DNA of 64,000 nt from Streptomyces coelicoflavus (GTDB taxonomy: Bacteria; Actinomycetota; Actinomycetes; Streptomycetales; Streptomycetaceae): the NCBI RefSeq assembly GCF_003112555.1, contig NZ_BEWB01000007.1, positions 434,001 through 498,000 of the forward strand, in the 5' to 3' direction. Of the stretch, positions 1 through 8,026 are shown piece by piece; the first letter of the stretch is position 1; each line of letters opens with the position of its first letter. The notes under the pieces were generated by a model. The model made no database searches. It was given only the letters and a program-made list of their open reading frames with translations, and was not told the origin of the DNA. Made by a program: the position numbers and the translations under genes.

Positions 1-2
1 GG

Positions 3-581
3 ATCGTCTGGCTGGCCTGGTGGGTCGGAGACGCCATGGGGGTCGTCCTCGTCACCCCGCTGCTGCTCCTGCTGTACCGCGCCCGCCTGCCGCCCCCATC
101 GGTGCGCTGGACCGAGGCCGTCGGGCTCACCGTCGTCGTGTGCGTCCTGATACCGCTGATCATGTACAGCTCGGTCAGCGTGCTGTTCCTGACGTATCCG
201 ATCCTCATCTGGTCGGCGCTGCGCTTCCAGCTGGCGGGCGGCATCCCGTGCGCCCTCTTCGCCTCCGTCCTGGCCACCGTCGTGGCCCGGCAGGAGGCCG
301 GCTCGTTCGGCAAGCTGACCGAGATCGAGACGATGATGAAACTCCAGGCGTTCAACGGCACCCTCGGACTGACCGCTCTCCTGCTCTCCGCGGTGATCAG
401 CGAACAGCTGAACACCAGACGGTCGGTGGAACGGGCCTGCCACGAACTGGTCGAGGCGCTTCAGCACCTGAACGCCGGCGGCCCGGGCGGCGGCTCCGGC
501 AGCCCCGGGCCGCCCGGAGGAGACGGCGGTGACTCCGGCGGCGGGGGCACCGCCGCCGGAGGCGGACGTCAGAAGTCGTAG
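3..581 (+). CDS. MASE1-like membrane sensor protein, 5' end outside window
   Basis: The frame is open from the left edge and 192 residues are visible. They hold about five hydrophobic segments and a MASE1-like signature (GDAMGVVLVTPL, later YPILIWSALRF), so this is an integral membrane sensory domain. In most proteins MASE1 precedes a GGDEF, kinase or phosphatase output domain. Here none follows: after the last helix there is only a short charged segment and a Gly-rich tail ending QKS. The ligand is unknown. It converges on the sugar-binding lipoprotein gene and the 3' ends overlap by 13 bp. The family is fairly sure; the role is not. Confidence 0.75.
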   Translation: MVWLAWWVGDAMGVVLVTPLLLLLYRARLPPPSVRWTEAVGLTVVVCVLIPLIMYSSVSVLFLTYPILIWSALRFQLAGGIPCALFASVLATVVARQEAGSFGKLTEIETMMKLQAFNGTLGLTALLLSAVISEQLNTRRSVERACHELVEALQHLNAGGPGGGSGSPGPPGGDGGDSGGGGTAAGGGRQKS

Positions 582-1648
582 TCGTCGATGTTCCCGGCGT
601 CGAAGACCGTCGGATCGCCGAGGGTGATGACGCCGTTCCCGCCGAGCTTGAACCAGCCCATGTCCCCGGCCAGGAACATCTGCCCCTCCCGGCCGGTGAT
701 CTGCCCGGAGGCGAGGGCCACCGCGGCGTGGCCGGCCAGCTCCCCGAGCTTGGCCGGGTCCCACAGCAGGAACGCCTCCACCGTGCCGTCCTCGATGTAC
801 GGACGCATGTCATTGGGTGCGCCGAGCCCGGTGAGCTTCACCTCGCCCTTGTGCGACGACTGGGAGAGGTACTTCGCGGCCGCCTTGATCCCGTTGGTGC
901 TGGGAGAGATGATCCCCTTCAGGTTCCCGTGCTTCCGGAGCAGCTCCTCGGTCTTCCGGTACGACTTCTCCGCCTCGTCGTCTCCGTAGGCGACGTCGAC
1001 CAGCCGCATGTCCTTGTACCGCGGGTCGTCCAGCTCCTTCCTGATGCTGCTGATCCAGGCGTTCTGGTTCGTCGCCGTCCGGGCGGCGGACAGGATCGCC
1101 ACGTCACCCCGGTAGCCGATCTGCTCACCCAGCAGTTCCAGCTGGCGAACGGCGATGTCCTCGGCACTCGCGGGGGCGACGAAGGCGTAGCGGCACTCGG
1201 GCTTCGTGTCGGAGTCGTAGGTGACGACCTTGACGCCCTTGTCCATGGCCTGCTTCAGGGAGTCGCACAGCGCGTCGGGGTCCAGTGCCGAGACGGCGAT
1301 CGCGTCGACCTCCTGTGCGGTGAGGTCGTTGATGTGGGAGACCTGCCCGGAGGCGTCGGCGCCCTGGTCCGTGCCCACTTCCCTGAAGGTCGAGCCCAGT
1401 GACTCGACGGCGCGCTCCCCGCCCTTGTCGGCGACCGAGAAGTAGGGCGTGTTGACCTGCTTGGGAAGGAAACCGACGGTCAGGCCCGTCCTGGTGGGCG
1501 CGTTGGGAGAGGCCTCGGCGTTCTTGGCGTTCGTCGCCGTGTCGCCGTCCGCCGGACCGTCGCCGTCGCCGCACGCGGCGGTGAGAAGACTGAGGGAGGA
1601 CACGGCGGCGACGAGTACGGAGGCACGGCGTGCGGGGATCCTGTGCAT
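569..1648 (-). CDS. Sugar ABC transporter substrate-binding lipoprotein (RhaS/LsrB-like)
   Basis: A 359-residue exported lipoprotein of the periplasmic-binding-protein type 4 (ribose/rhamnose/AI-2) group. It has an N-terminal signal peptide with lipobox LTAAC (Cys near residue 26) and a two-lobe binding fold. Motifs typical of RhaS/LsrB relatives include VGFLPKQVNTPYF near the start of the mature protein, then AVSALDPDAL and YDSDT. It should capture a sugar outside the membrane and pass it to an ABC permease, but no permease or ATPase gene lies next to it, so it is an orphan receptor here. The ATG at 1648 is preceded by a purine-rich AAGAAG ribosome site. A sigma-70-type promoter lies 74-102 bases upstream. 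Confidence 0.85.
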   Translation of the reverse strand: MHRIPARRASVLVAAVSSLSLLTAACGDGDGPADGDTATNAKNAEASPNAPTRTGLTVGFLPKQVNTPYFSVADKGGERAVESLGSTFREVGTDQGADASGQVSHINDLTAQEVDAIAVSALDPDALCDSLKQAMDKGVKVVTYDSDTKPECRYAFVAPASAEDIAVRQLELLGEQIGYRGDVAILSAARTATNQNAWISSIRKELDDPRYKDMRLVDVAYGDDEAEKSYRKTEELLRKHGNLKGIISPSTNGIKAAAKYLSQSSHKGEVKLTGLGAPNDMRPYIEDGTVEAFLLWDPAKLGELAGHAAVALASGQITGREGQMFLAGDMGWFKLGGNGVITLGDPTVFDAGNIDDYDF

Positions 1649-2103
1649 GCGCTTCTTTCGCGTGGGGCCGCCCGAGCGTGGGGGCTGGGGCGCTGAAAGG
1701 ATTCAATGAAGCTTGACCGGGACGTTAGGCAGAAAGCCCGTTGTGGTCAATGCGCGTGCGGGAAGCAGTTGTTGGGTCCGTCGTCCCTCGGGGCTGCCCC
1801 TGCGGGGGTTGCCCGGGCCGGTGCCCGTGTGCCCGCCCCTGCCGCCCGGCCGAGTGTGCGGTCGAAGAGGGTCGGCGCAAGCAGTGCGACTTCACCTGCG
1901 CCTGTCGCGAGGTCATTCGTTCAGGCTGCAATGACTTGCTCACGTCAAGCCGGGCGATCCATGATGCGACGACCGGCGTGCAGAACAACTCCCGTTGCTC
2001 ACGGGCGGGTTCGGTCCACGCAGCCGGCCGGCCGCGCCCCCCGGTGCCCGTGCGGCCGCCACCCCACACCCCCATGGGCACCGGAGAGAGCGGAGCACCC
2101 CAC
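1649..2103. other. 455-base intergenic region between divergent genes
   Basis: The region separates the sugar-binding lipoprotein (minus) from the amidase (plus). It contains the minus-strand promoter at 1722-1750. The reading frames that cross it lack ribosome sites and coding-type composition. I see no RNA gene and no clear plus-strand -35/-10 pair. A TTGCTCACG motif occurs twice (about 1937 and 1995), meaning unknown. Confidence 0.5.
1722..1750 (-). promoter_or_regulatory. Promoter of the sugar-binding lipoprotein gene
   Basis: On the minus strand a TTGACC -35 box (1745-1750) and a TAACGT -10 box (1722-1727) are separated by 17 bases. This gives a leader of about 65 bases before the ATG at 1648. 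A short dyad with TGAA/TTCA ends (about 1694-1705) lies in the leader and could be an operator. Confidence 0.5.
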
Positions 2104-3486
2104 ATGTCCTCCGGACTCCCCGCAAGACGTGCGCGCACCGCGCTGTGCGCCGCGGCCGTCGCGGCGGCTCTGGCCCTGACCGGCCAGCCGTCCCCGGCCG
2201 CCGCGGCACCCGCGCCGCCCGCCCCGGCCGACGCCCCCGTCAACGCGGCGTTCGCCCGCGCTGCCGTAGCCCACGACGTCCCCCGGGACCTCCTGGTCGC
2301 CGTCGGCTACGGCGAGACCCGCCTCGACGGCCACGCCGGACAGCCCAGCCAGGACAACGGCTACGGCATGATGCACCTGGTCAGCAACCCCGAACGGCAC
2401 ACCCTGGAACGGGCCGCGCGGCTCACCGGCGCGAGCCTCGCCGACCTCAGGACGGACCCCGGCGCCAACATCGACGGCGCCGCCGCCGTGCTGCGCGCCC
2501 TGGCCGACGAGGCCGGTCTCGACGCCGCCGACCGCGACCGGCTCGGCGCCTGGTACCCCGTCACCGCCCGCTACGGCGCCCCCGGCGGCGAGGCCGCGGC
2601 CCGCCTGTACGCCGACGCCGTCTACGAGATCCTCGGCGAGGGCGTACGGACCCGTGCCGACGGTGGCGAACAGGTCGCCGTCGCCCCGCGCACCGTGCGG
2701 CCCGAACGCGGACCGTACGCGCAGACCGATGCCGACGCGGCGCTCGCGGCCGCCGCCGAATACCCCTCGGCGCTCTGGAACCCGGCCTACTCCGGCAACT
2801 ACGCCGCGGGCCGCAGTTCGGCGATCACGACCGTCGTCGTGCACGTCACGCAGGGCTCGTACGCCGGGTCCATCAGCTGGTTCCAGAATCCGTCCGCCCA
2901 GGTCAGCGCCCACTACGTGGTGCGGTCCTCCGACGGGCAGATCACCCAGACCGTCCGCGAGGGCGACACCGCCTGGCACGCGCGCTCGGCGAACCCCTAC
3001 TCCGTCGGCGTGGAGCACGAGGGCTACGTCGACGACCCCGCCTGGTTCACCGACGCGATGTACCGCTCGTCCGCGGCACTGACCCGCTACCTCGCCGACA
3101 AGTACGGCATCCCCAAGGACCGCGCGCACATCGTCGGACACAGCGAGGTCCCCGGCAACGACCACACCGACCCCGGCCCGAACTGGGACTGGGCCTACTA
3201 CATGAGCCTGGTCCAGGGCGACGACGACGGCTCCACCGGCACCCCCTTCCCCACCTGGGGGACCGACGTGAGCATCCGTCAGCAGCCGACGACCGACTCC
3301 GCACGGGTGGCGAGTCTGCCCGGACCGACGTCCGTCCGCGTGGCCTGCCAGGTCCACGGCGGCCTCGTCGAGTACGACGGCTACAGCAACGACGCCTGGT
3401 CCTACCTGCCCGACCACGGCGGCTACGTCTCCAACATCTTCATCGACGTCGACGACGCCTGGCTCCCAGGAGTGCCCACATGCTGA
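2104..3486 (+). CDS. Secreted N-acetylmuramoyl-L-alanine amidase (Amidase_2) with SH3-like C-terminus
   Basis: 460 residues. A Sec signal peptide (about 1-34) is followed by an Ala-rich alpha-helical region (about 45-190) and an Amidase_2 domain (about 225-375). Zinc ligands are readable as His247 (VVVHVT), His346 (VGHSEV) and Asp356 (TDPGP); the last two are 10 apart, as in AmpD. The enzyme should cut the bond between muramic acid and L-Ala in peptidoglycan outside the cell. Residues 382-460 form a wall-binding-like domain that recurs in the next gene. The ATG at 2104 is chosen because GGAG stands before it and the signal peptide starts there, although the frame is open further upstream. The next gene starts 4 bases before this stop codon and overlaps it, so they are co-translated. 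Confidence 0.88.
   Translation: MSSGLPARRARTALCAAAVAAALALTGQPSPAAAAPAPPAPADAPVNAAFARAAVAHDVPRDLLVAVGYGETRLDGHAGQPSQDNGYGMMHLVSNPERHTLERAARLTGASLADLRTDPGANIDGAAAVLRALADEAGLDAADRDRLGAWYPVTARYGAPGGEAAARLYADAVYEILGEGVRTRADGGEQVAVAPRTVRPERGPYAQTDADAALAAAAEYPSALWNPAYSGNYAAGRSSAITTVVVHVTQGSYAGSISWFQNPSAQVSAHYVVRSSDGQITQTVREGDTAWHARSANPYSVGVEHEGYVDDPAWFTDAMYRSSAALTRYLADKYGIPKDRAHIVGHSEVPGNDHTDPGPNWDWAYYMSLVQGDDDGSTGTPFPTWGTDVSIRQQPTTDSARVASLPGPTSVRVACQVHGGLVEYDGYSNDAWSYLPDHGGYVSNIFIDVDDAWLPGVPTC
3247..3486 (+). repeat. Direct repeat copy 1 (79-codon C-terminal domain)
   Basis: This 240-base stretch codes for the last 79 residues of the amidase. It recurs at 4539-4778 at the end of the next gene, with the same length and no insertions or deletions. 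The encoded domains differ at only 10 positions and both start FPTWGTDV and end LPGVPTC. Confidence 0.9.
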
Positions 3487-4778
3487 CACCTCCCCTCCGG
3501 CGCCGCGGCTGCGCCCCGCGCCGCAGACCCCGCGCCCGACGGGCCCTGAGCGGCACGGTGTGCCTGCTCGCCCTCGCCGGTACGGCCCTCGCCGCCGCGC
3601 CCGCCCCGGCCGCCGACGCCGCCGTACCGCCCGCCCCGGTGTCCTGGCGCGCGGACCTGACCCGGCCCGGCACCGACGACGTCAACGTCCGGTACGGCTC
3701 CGGCGCCCTGCGGGTGCGCGACGGCTCCGTCAGCCCCGCGTCCCTCGGCCGGGACCGCGGCTACGCCTCCGCCGTACTGGACACGCACCACGTGGACCGG
3801 CCCGTGAACCGGGTCGCCGTGGACCTCGACGCGACGGTGCCGGGCGCGGCGGGCGTCGAGGTCGACGTGCGCGGCCGCGCGGCCGACGGCACCTGGACCG
3901 AGTGGCGGCGGGCGGCGGCCGGCGCCCCGGCCGAGCTGCCCCGGTACGTCGTCGACGTCCAGGCCCGGCTCACCCTGTGGAACGCCAAGGGCGAACCCAC
4001 CGCGGCCGTACGGGCGGTGACCCTGACGGCGGACGACGCGGGCACCGCCCCCGCCGAGCCCGCACCGGCGACCAGGGCCGCCGCGTTCTCCGCCCGGGTC
4101 TACGCCACCCGCGAGGGCCTCGTCGGGCACACCACCGCCAACGGGCACGTCATCCAGGCGAACGACCACTTCGTGGCGCTGCCCTCCCGCCGCGCCCTGT
4201 CTCCCAAGGGCAGCGGCCAGTACTCGGTGCAGGTGTGCGGGCCCGCCCGCTGCGAGACGGCGCCCGTGTGGGACGTCGGCCCGTGGAACACCCACGACGA
4301 CCACTGGAACCCCTCGTCGGTGCGTGAGCAGTGGAAGGACCTCCCGCAGGGCCTGCCCGAGGCGCAGGCCGCGTACGAGGACGGCTACAACGGCGGACGC
4401 GACGAGTTCGGCCGCCAGGTCGCCAACCCGGCCGGCATCGACCTCGCCGACGGCACCTTCTACAACGTCGGCCTGAACGACAACGGCTGGGTGACCGTCA
4501 CCTACCTGTGGACCGAGGGCGGCGGCGACACCACGTCCTTCCCGACCTGGGGCACCGACGTGAGCGTCCGGCAGCAGGCGACGACCGCGTCCACGCGCGT
4601 GGCGAGCCTGCCCGGGCCCACGACCGTGCGGGTGCGGTGCCAGGTCCACGGCCAGCTCGTGAACTACGACGGCTACAGCAACGACGCCTGGTCCTACCTG
4701 CCCGACTACGGCGGTTACGTCTCCAACATCTTCATCGACGTGGCCGACGCCTGGCTCCCGGGCGTGCCCACCTGCTGA
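3480..4778 (+). CDS. Secreted protein with barwin/RlpA-like middle region and duplicated C-terminal SH3-like domain
   Basis: 432 residues with an Arg-rich signal peptide (about 1-47). Residues about 50-190 form a beta-rich module (repeated VxVDVRGR and TEWRRA-type stretches). Residues about 200-350 contain the segment CGPARCETAPVWDVGPWNTH, which resembles double-psi-barrel secreted proteins. Residues 354-432 match the amidase C-terminus at 69 of 79 positions. The ATG overlaps the amidase stop, so the two proteins are made together and probably act at the same wall site. No catalytic activity can be assigned with confidence. The 3' end overlaps the convergent ArsR-type gene by 64 bp. Confidence 0.75.
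   Translation: MLTPPLRRRGCAPRRRPRARRALSGTVCLLALAGTALAAAPAPAADAAVPPAPVSWRADLTRPGTDDVNVRYGSGALRVRDGSVSPASLGRDRGYASAVLDTHHVDRPVNRVAVDLDATVPGAAGVEVDVRGRAADGTWTEWRRAAAGAPAELPRYVVDVQARLTLWNAKGEPTAAVRAVTLTADDAGTAPAEPAPATRAAAFSARVYATREGLVGHTTANGHVIQANDHFVALPSRRALSPKGSGQYSVQVCGPARCETAPVWDVGPWNTHDDHWNPSSVREQWKDLPQGLPEAQAAYEDGYNGGRDEFGRQVANPAGIDLADGTFYNVGLNDNGWVTVTYLWTEGGGDTTSFPTWGTDVSVRQQATTASTRVASLPGPTTVRVRCQVHGQLVNYDGYSNDAWSYLPDYGGYVSNIFIDVADAWLPGVPTC
4539..4778 (+). repeat. Direct repeat copy 2 (79-codon C-terminal domain)
   Basis: Second copy of the 240-base C-terminal module found at 3247-3486. Conservation is high even at the DNA level around YSNDAWSYLPD and GGYVSNIFIDV, as expected for a recent duplication or gene conversion. 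Confidence 0.9.
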
Positions 4779-5770
4779 GCCTCCAGGAGGGCGGACCCGA
4801 GCGCCGTGCGGCGGTGCAGCACCCGGTTGCCCTCGCGCCGGGTGCTCACCAGCCCCGCCTCGCGCAGCACGGCGGCGTGCCGGCTCGCCGTGGAGGGCGC
4901 CAGGCACAGCGCGGCGGCCAGGGCCGTCGTCGTCATCGGCGCCTCCAGGGACTCCAGCATCCACGCCCGGGAGGCGCCGATCAGTTGCGCGACGGACGGC
5001 CTGTCCACCCCGGCCCGCAGCCGCGGGAGCCAGCCGGGCTCCGGGTCCAGCGGGTGGACCAGTACGTGCGGCAGCGACTCGTCCACCAGGGCCAGCGGCG
5101 TGCGTACGCAGAAGAAGGCGGGCACCAGCGTCAGCGGGCGCCCGCCCAGCCGCAGCAGTCTGGGTTCGGGGTAGGGGGCGGCGAGCCGGGTGCCGTCGGG
5201 CCGCCGCCAGCCCGGCAGTTCCGCGTAGCCGGCCAGCAGCGCCTCCGCCCCGCCGGTGAGCGCCGCCTCGGCCCGGCGGGCACGGTCCTGGCCGGCCCGG
5301 GCGCGGATCACGGACAGGTACGGCGCCACCGCCACGGCGTGGTACCGCCGCAACGTGCCGCCGAGCCAGCGCAGTGCGGTCGACTCCCCGGTGGCGACCC
5401 ACCGCACGCTGCGCGGCACCGGACCGTGCGACCGGGCGCACAACCGGGCCAGTTCGGCGACGAGCCGGCGCCGGGGCGTCGACTGCACCCGGTCCACGGC
5501 CTCCTCCAGCGCGAGGTCCCCGAGACCGGGCGTCAGGAAGTCCGGGAAGTAACCCTCGGCCGGGCACAGCGACATCAAGGCCCTGACGTCGTCGGCCAGC
5601 CCGGCCCGGTGCAGTGCCCGGCGCACCTCGCGCCGCCAGGGATCGTAGGTCAGGGGCTCCCGGCCGTCTTGGAGCAACTGGAGGCTCAGCACCGTCTCCC
5701 ACAGGGCGTCGCTGCCGGGCGCCACCCGTAACCGGGCCAACGCGCCCCGGTCGAACTCGACTTCAAGCAC
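4715..5770 (-). CDS. ArsR-family (DUF5937-type) transcriptional regulator with a TTA codon
   Basis: 351 residues. The N-terminal 250 residues form a DUF5937-like sensor region (starting VLEVEFDRGALARLRV). A winged helix-turn-helix of the ArsR type follows at about 265-335 (TTALAAALCLAPSTASRHAA, then a wing ending LVSTRREGNRVLHRR). A longer frame extends to 5914, but the GTG at 5770 has GGAGTGGGG just upstream and starts at the family N-terminus. Leu14 is encoded by TTA (5729-5731), one of only two TTA codons seen in this window, so translation may need the bldA tRNA. Target genes are unknown. The 3' end overlaps the secreted-protein gene, so the C-terminal residues lie antisense to the repeat. 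Confidence 0.8.
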   Translation of the reverse strand: MLEVEFDRGALARLRVAPGSDALWETVLSLQLLQDGREPLTYDPWRREVRRALHRAGLADDVRALMSLCPAEGYFPDFLTPGLGDLALEEAVDRVQSTPRRRLVAELARLCARSHGPVPRSVRWVATGESTALRWLGGTLRRYHAVAVAPYLSVIRARAGQDRARRAEAALTGGAEALLAGYAELPGWRRPDGTRLAAPYPEPRLLRLGGRPLTLVPAFFCVRTPLALVDESLPHVLVHPLDPEPGWLPRLRAGVDRPSVAQLIGASRAWMLESLEAPMTTTALAAALCLAPSTASRHAAVLREAGLVSTRREGNRVLHRRTALGSALLEAQQVGTPGSQASATSMKMLET

Positions 5771-5923
5771 TGACCCCACTCCACTCGCGTCCCGGCGGAT
5801 TGCGGAAACTGACCAACGCAGTCGTGCGGTGCGAGACGATGGTGCCCGAGGTCTACGCGCGTCCGCCACAGCCCGCGGAGAATCGCGGCGAATCGGCGGC
5901 GGAACCGGCCGCACAATGGCCGT

Positions 5924-6349
5924 ATGACTTCCCCCTCCACCCGGTTCGCCGTGCGGGACGACGACGCGACGCGCAGGCGCACACCCGCACCCACCCGTAC
6001 GCGCCTCGCGGCCGCGGTGGCCGCGGTGGTGATCGTCGGCGCCGGACTGGCGCTCAGGGCCGTGGCGGTGGGCGAGGTGGCCAAGTACGGCGGAGACGCG
6101 CTGTACACCCTGCTGCTGTTCGCGCTCGTCCTGGTGGCGGCGCCGCGGACGGCGCCGGGGAGGGCCGCCGTGCTCGCCCTGGCGCTGAGTTGGGCGGTGG
6201 AGTTCCTCCAGCTCACCGACGGGCCGGCGTACCTCGCCGGGCAGAGCACGGTGGCCCGTCTGGTCCTCGGCTCCACCTTCAACGCACCGGACCTCTTCTG
6301 GTACGCGGTCGGGGCGGCGGCCGGTTGGCTGGCCGTCAGGCGGGCGTGA
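5924..6349 (+). CDS. DUF2809 family small membrane protein
   Basis: 141 residues. After an Arg/Thr-rich cytoplasmic tail there are four hydrophobic segments (about 27-50, 58-76, 82-100 and 118-138). The motifs KYGGDALYTLLLF and SWAVEFLQL match DUF2809 proteins, whose function is not established. It converges on pxpC with a 14-bp overlap of the 3' ends. It lies divergent to the ArsR-type gene, so joint control is possible but nothing in the sequence proves it. Confidence 0.75.
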   Translation: MTSPSTRFAVRDDDATRRRTPAPTRTRLAAAVAAVVIVGAGLALRAVAVGEVAKYGGDALYTLLLFALVLVAAPRTAPGRAAVLALALSWAVEFLQLTDGPAYLAGQSTVARLVLGSTFNAPDLFWYAVGAAAGWLAVRRA

Positions 6350-7193
6350 ACCGCAGCGGTGTTCCGGCCGCGGCCTGGGCCGCCGCCGCGAGAGCCGGCT
6401 CCGGGACGACCGCGACGACGGGGTAGCCCCCGGTCGTCGGGTGGTCGTGCAGGAAGATCACCGGGCGTCCGTCCGGCGGGACCTGTACGGCGCCCAGGAC
6501 CATGCCCTCACTGGGCAGTTCACCCGTCGACGCCCGCTCGAGCGGCGGCCCCTCGGTGCGCAGGCCGATGCGGTTGCTGTGCGGGGAGACGCGGTAGGCG
6601 GCCGAGGTGAGCGTGCGCAGCGCGGCCGGGGAGAACCAGTCGGTGCGCGGGCCCGGGCGCACCGGCAGGACCAGTTCGGCCGGCGGGCCGGGCCAGGGGG
6701 CGGCGACGGGCGGCGGCACCGGCCGCGGGGGAGGACCCACCGCCACGACGTCCCCGTCCCGCAGCGGGGCCGGGCCCAGCCCCGAGAGCAGATCCGTCGA
6801 GCGGCTGCCGAGGACGGGCTCGACGGCGACACCGCCCGCGACGGCCACGTACGAGCGGACCCCGGCGGTCACCGCCCCCACGTCCAGGACCGAGCCCGCC
6901 GGCACCCGCACCGGGGCGCCCCAGGCGACCGGCCCGGCGTCGACCGTCACCGGGCAGGGCGCCCCGCCGACCACGACGGTGACGTCCCGGTCCGGCCGCA
7001 GGGCGCAGCCCGTCAGGGTCGTCTCCAGGACGGCGGCGCCCGGGTCGTTGCCGAGGAGGCGGTTGGCGAGCCGCATCGCGGGCGCGTCCAGCGCACCGGA
7101 CCGGGGGACGCCCAGATGGGCGTGGCCGGGCCGGCCCGCGTCCTGCACCGTCGTGAGCGCACCGGAACGCACCGTGGTCAGCTTGGCCGTCAT
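6336..7193 (-). CDS. pxpC: 5-oxoprolinase subunit C (biotin-dependent carboxyltransferase family)
   Basis: 285 residues of the PxpC/KipA family, the normal length. The N-terminus TTVRSGALTTVQDAGRPG and the later PRSGALDAPAMRLAN and GMVLGAVQVPPDG segments are family hallmarks. With PxpB and PxpA it forms the ATP-dependent prokaryotic 5-oxoprolinase that opens pyroglutamate to glutamate in the cytoplasm. It is the last gene of the pxpA-pxpB-pxpC operon: its ATG overlaps the pxpB stop by 4 bases. The long upstream frame to 8195 is only a shadow of pxpB and pxpA. Confidence 0.93.
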   Translation of the reverse strand: MTAKLTTVRSGALTTVQDAGRPGHAHLGVPRSGALDAPAMRLANRLLGNDPGAAVLETTLTGCALRPDRDVTVVVGGAPCPVTVDAGPVAWGAPVRVPAGSVLDVGAVTAGVRSYVAVAGGVAVEPVLGSRSTDLLSGLGPAPLRDGDVVAVGPPPRPVPPPVAAPWPGPPAELVLPVRPGPRTDWFSPAALRTLTSAAYRVSPHSNRIGLRTEGPPLERASTGELPSEGMVLGAVQVPPDGRPVIFLHDHPTTGGYPVVAVVPEPALAAAAQAAAGTPLRFTPA

Positions 7194-8026
7194 GCCCCGG
7201 CCTCCGGGTGCACGCCGGCCGTGGTGGTGCGGCCGGTCCCGGCGTCTGTCGCCCTCGCGCCGCCCGCCGTGACACGACCGGGCCCGTTGGCCGCCGTCCC
7301 GGCGCCGGGCGCCGGGACACGACCGGCCGCCGTCCGCGCGGTGGCCGTCCCCGCGCCGGCCGCCGGGCTCGCGGTGGCCGTCCCCGCGCCGTCCGCTGTG
7401 ACGAACCGCACCCGTGTCCCCGGCGTGAGCAGCGCCGCCCGCTCCCGCTCCGGGTCCCACAGCGGGCGCGGGTCGGGCATGGTGCCGATCAGCTGCCAGC
7501 CGCCCGGGGTGGCACGGGGGTAGACCGCGCTGTAGGGACCGGCGAGGGCGACCGCGCCGGCCGGCACCCGGGTCCTGGGCGTGGACCGCCGGGGGACGTG
7601 CAGCCGGGGCGGCAGCCCGGTGAGATAGCCGAAGCCGGGCGCGAAGCCGCAGAATGCGACCCGGTAGGTGTGCGCGCCGTGGAGGGCGCCGACCTCGTCC
7701 GGTGCGACCCCCCACAGGGCCGCCACGTCGGCCAGGTCCGGCCCGTCGTAGCGCACCGGGATCTCCACCGCGTCGCCCGTGTCGTCCGCGACCGGCGGCA
7801 CCTCCCAGCCGACGACCCGGCGGGCCAGCGCCCCGGGGTCCGGCACCCCGTCCAGCAGGACGGTCCGCGCCCCCGGCACCACCTCGGTGACCGGCGGCAG
7901 CGTCCCGGCGGCGCGCCTGCGCAGCACCTCGGCGTGGAAGGCCGCGGTGCGCTCGGCGTCGGGCAACTCCACGAGGAGGGCGTGGCGACCGGCCGGACGC
8001 ACACTGAGGGAGGGACCGCCGGTCAT
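7190..8026 (-). CDS. pxpB: 5-oxoprolinase subunit B with an Ala/Gly/Thr-rich C-terminal tail
   Basis: 278 residues. The first ~209 match PxpB/KipI (HALLVELPDAERTAAFH, later CGFAPGFGYLTGLPP and GWQLIGTMPDPRPLWDP). The family normally ends shortly after the VRFV strand. This protein continues for about 69 residues of Ala/Gly/Thr/Pro-rich sequence (7193-7399) with repeated GAGTATA-like units, likely disordered. The DNA there contains a near-perfect 21-base direct repeat (7338-7358 and 7371-7391). It partners with PxpC, and the ATG overlaps the pxpA stop by 4 bases. Confidence 0.92.
   Translation of the reverse strand: MTGGPSLSVRPAGRHALLVELPDAERTAAFHAEVLRRRAAGTLPPVTEVVPGARTVLLDGVPDPGALARRVVGWEVPPVADDTGDAVEIPVRYDGPDLADVAALWGVAPDEVGALHGAHTYRVAFCGFAPGFGYLTGLPPRLHVPRRSTPRTRVPAGAVALAGPYSAVYPRATPGGWQLIGTMPDPRPLWDPERERAALLTPGTRVRFVTADGAGTATASPAAGAGTATARTAAGRVPAPGAGTAANGPGRVTAGGARATDAGTGRTTTAGVHPEAGA

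Noticed and set aside
3247-4778. Widely spaced direct repeats as a possible CRISPR or mobile element
   Set aside because: There are only two copies of 240 bases, each the coding end of a real gene; no spacers, terminal inverted repeats or transposase are present.
3423-5702. 759-codon open frame on the minus strand
   Set aside because: It is Arg/Gly/Pro/Val-rich low-complexity sequence lying antisense to the secreted-protein gene and out of frame in the ArsR-type gene; such shadows are common at this GC content.
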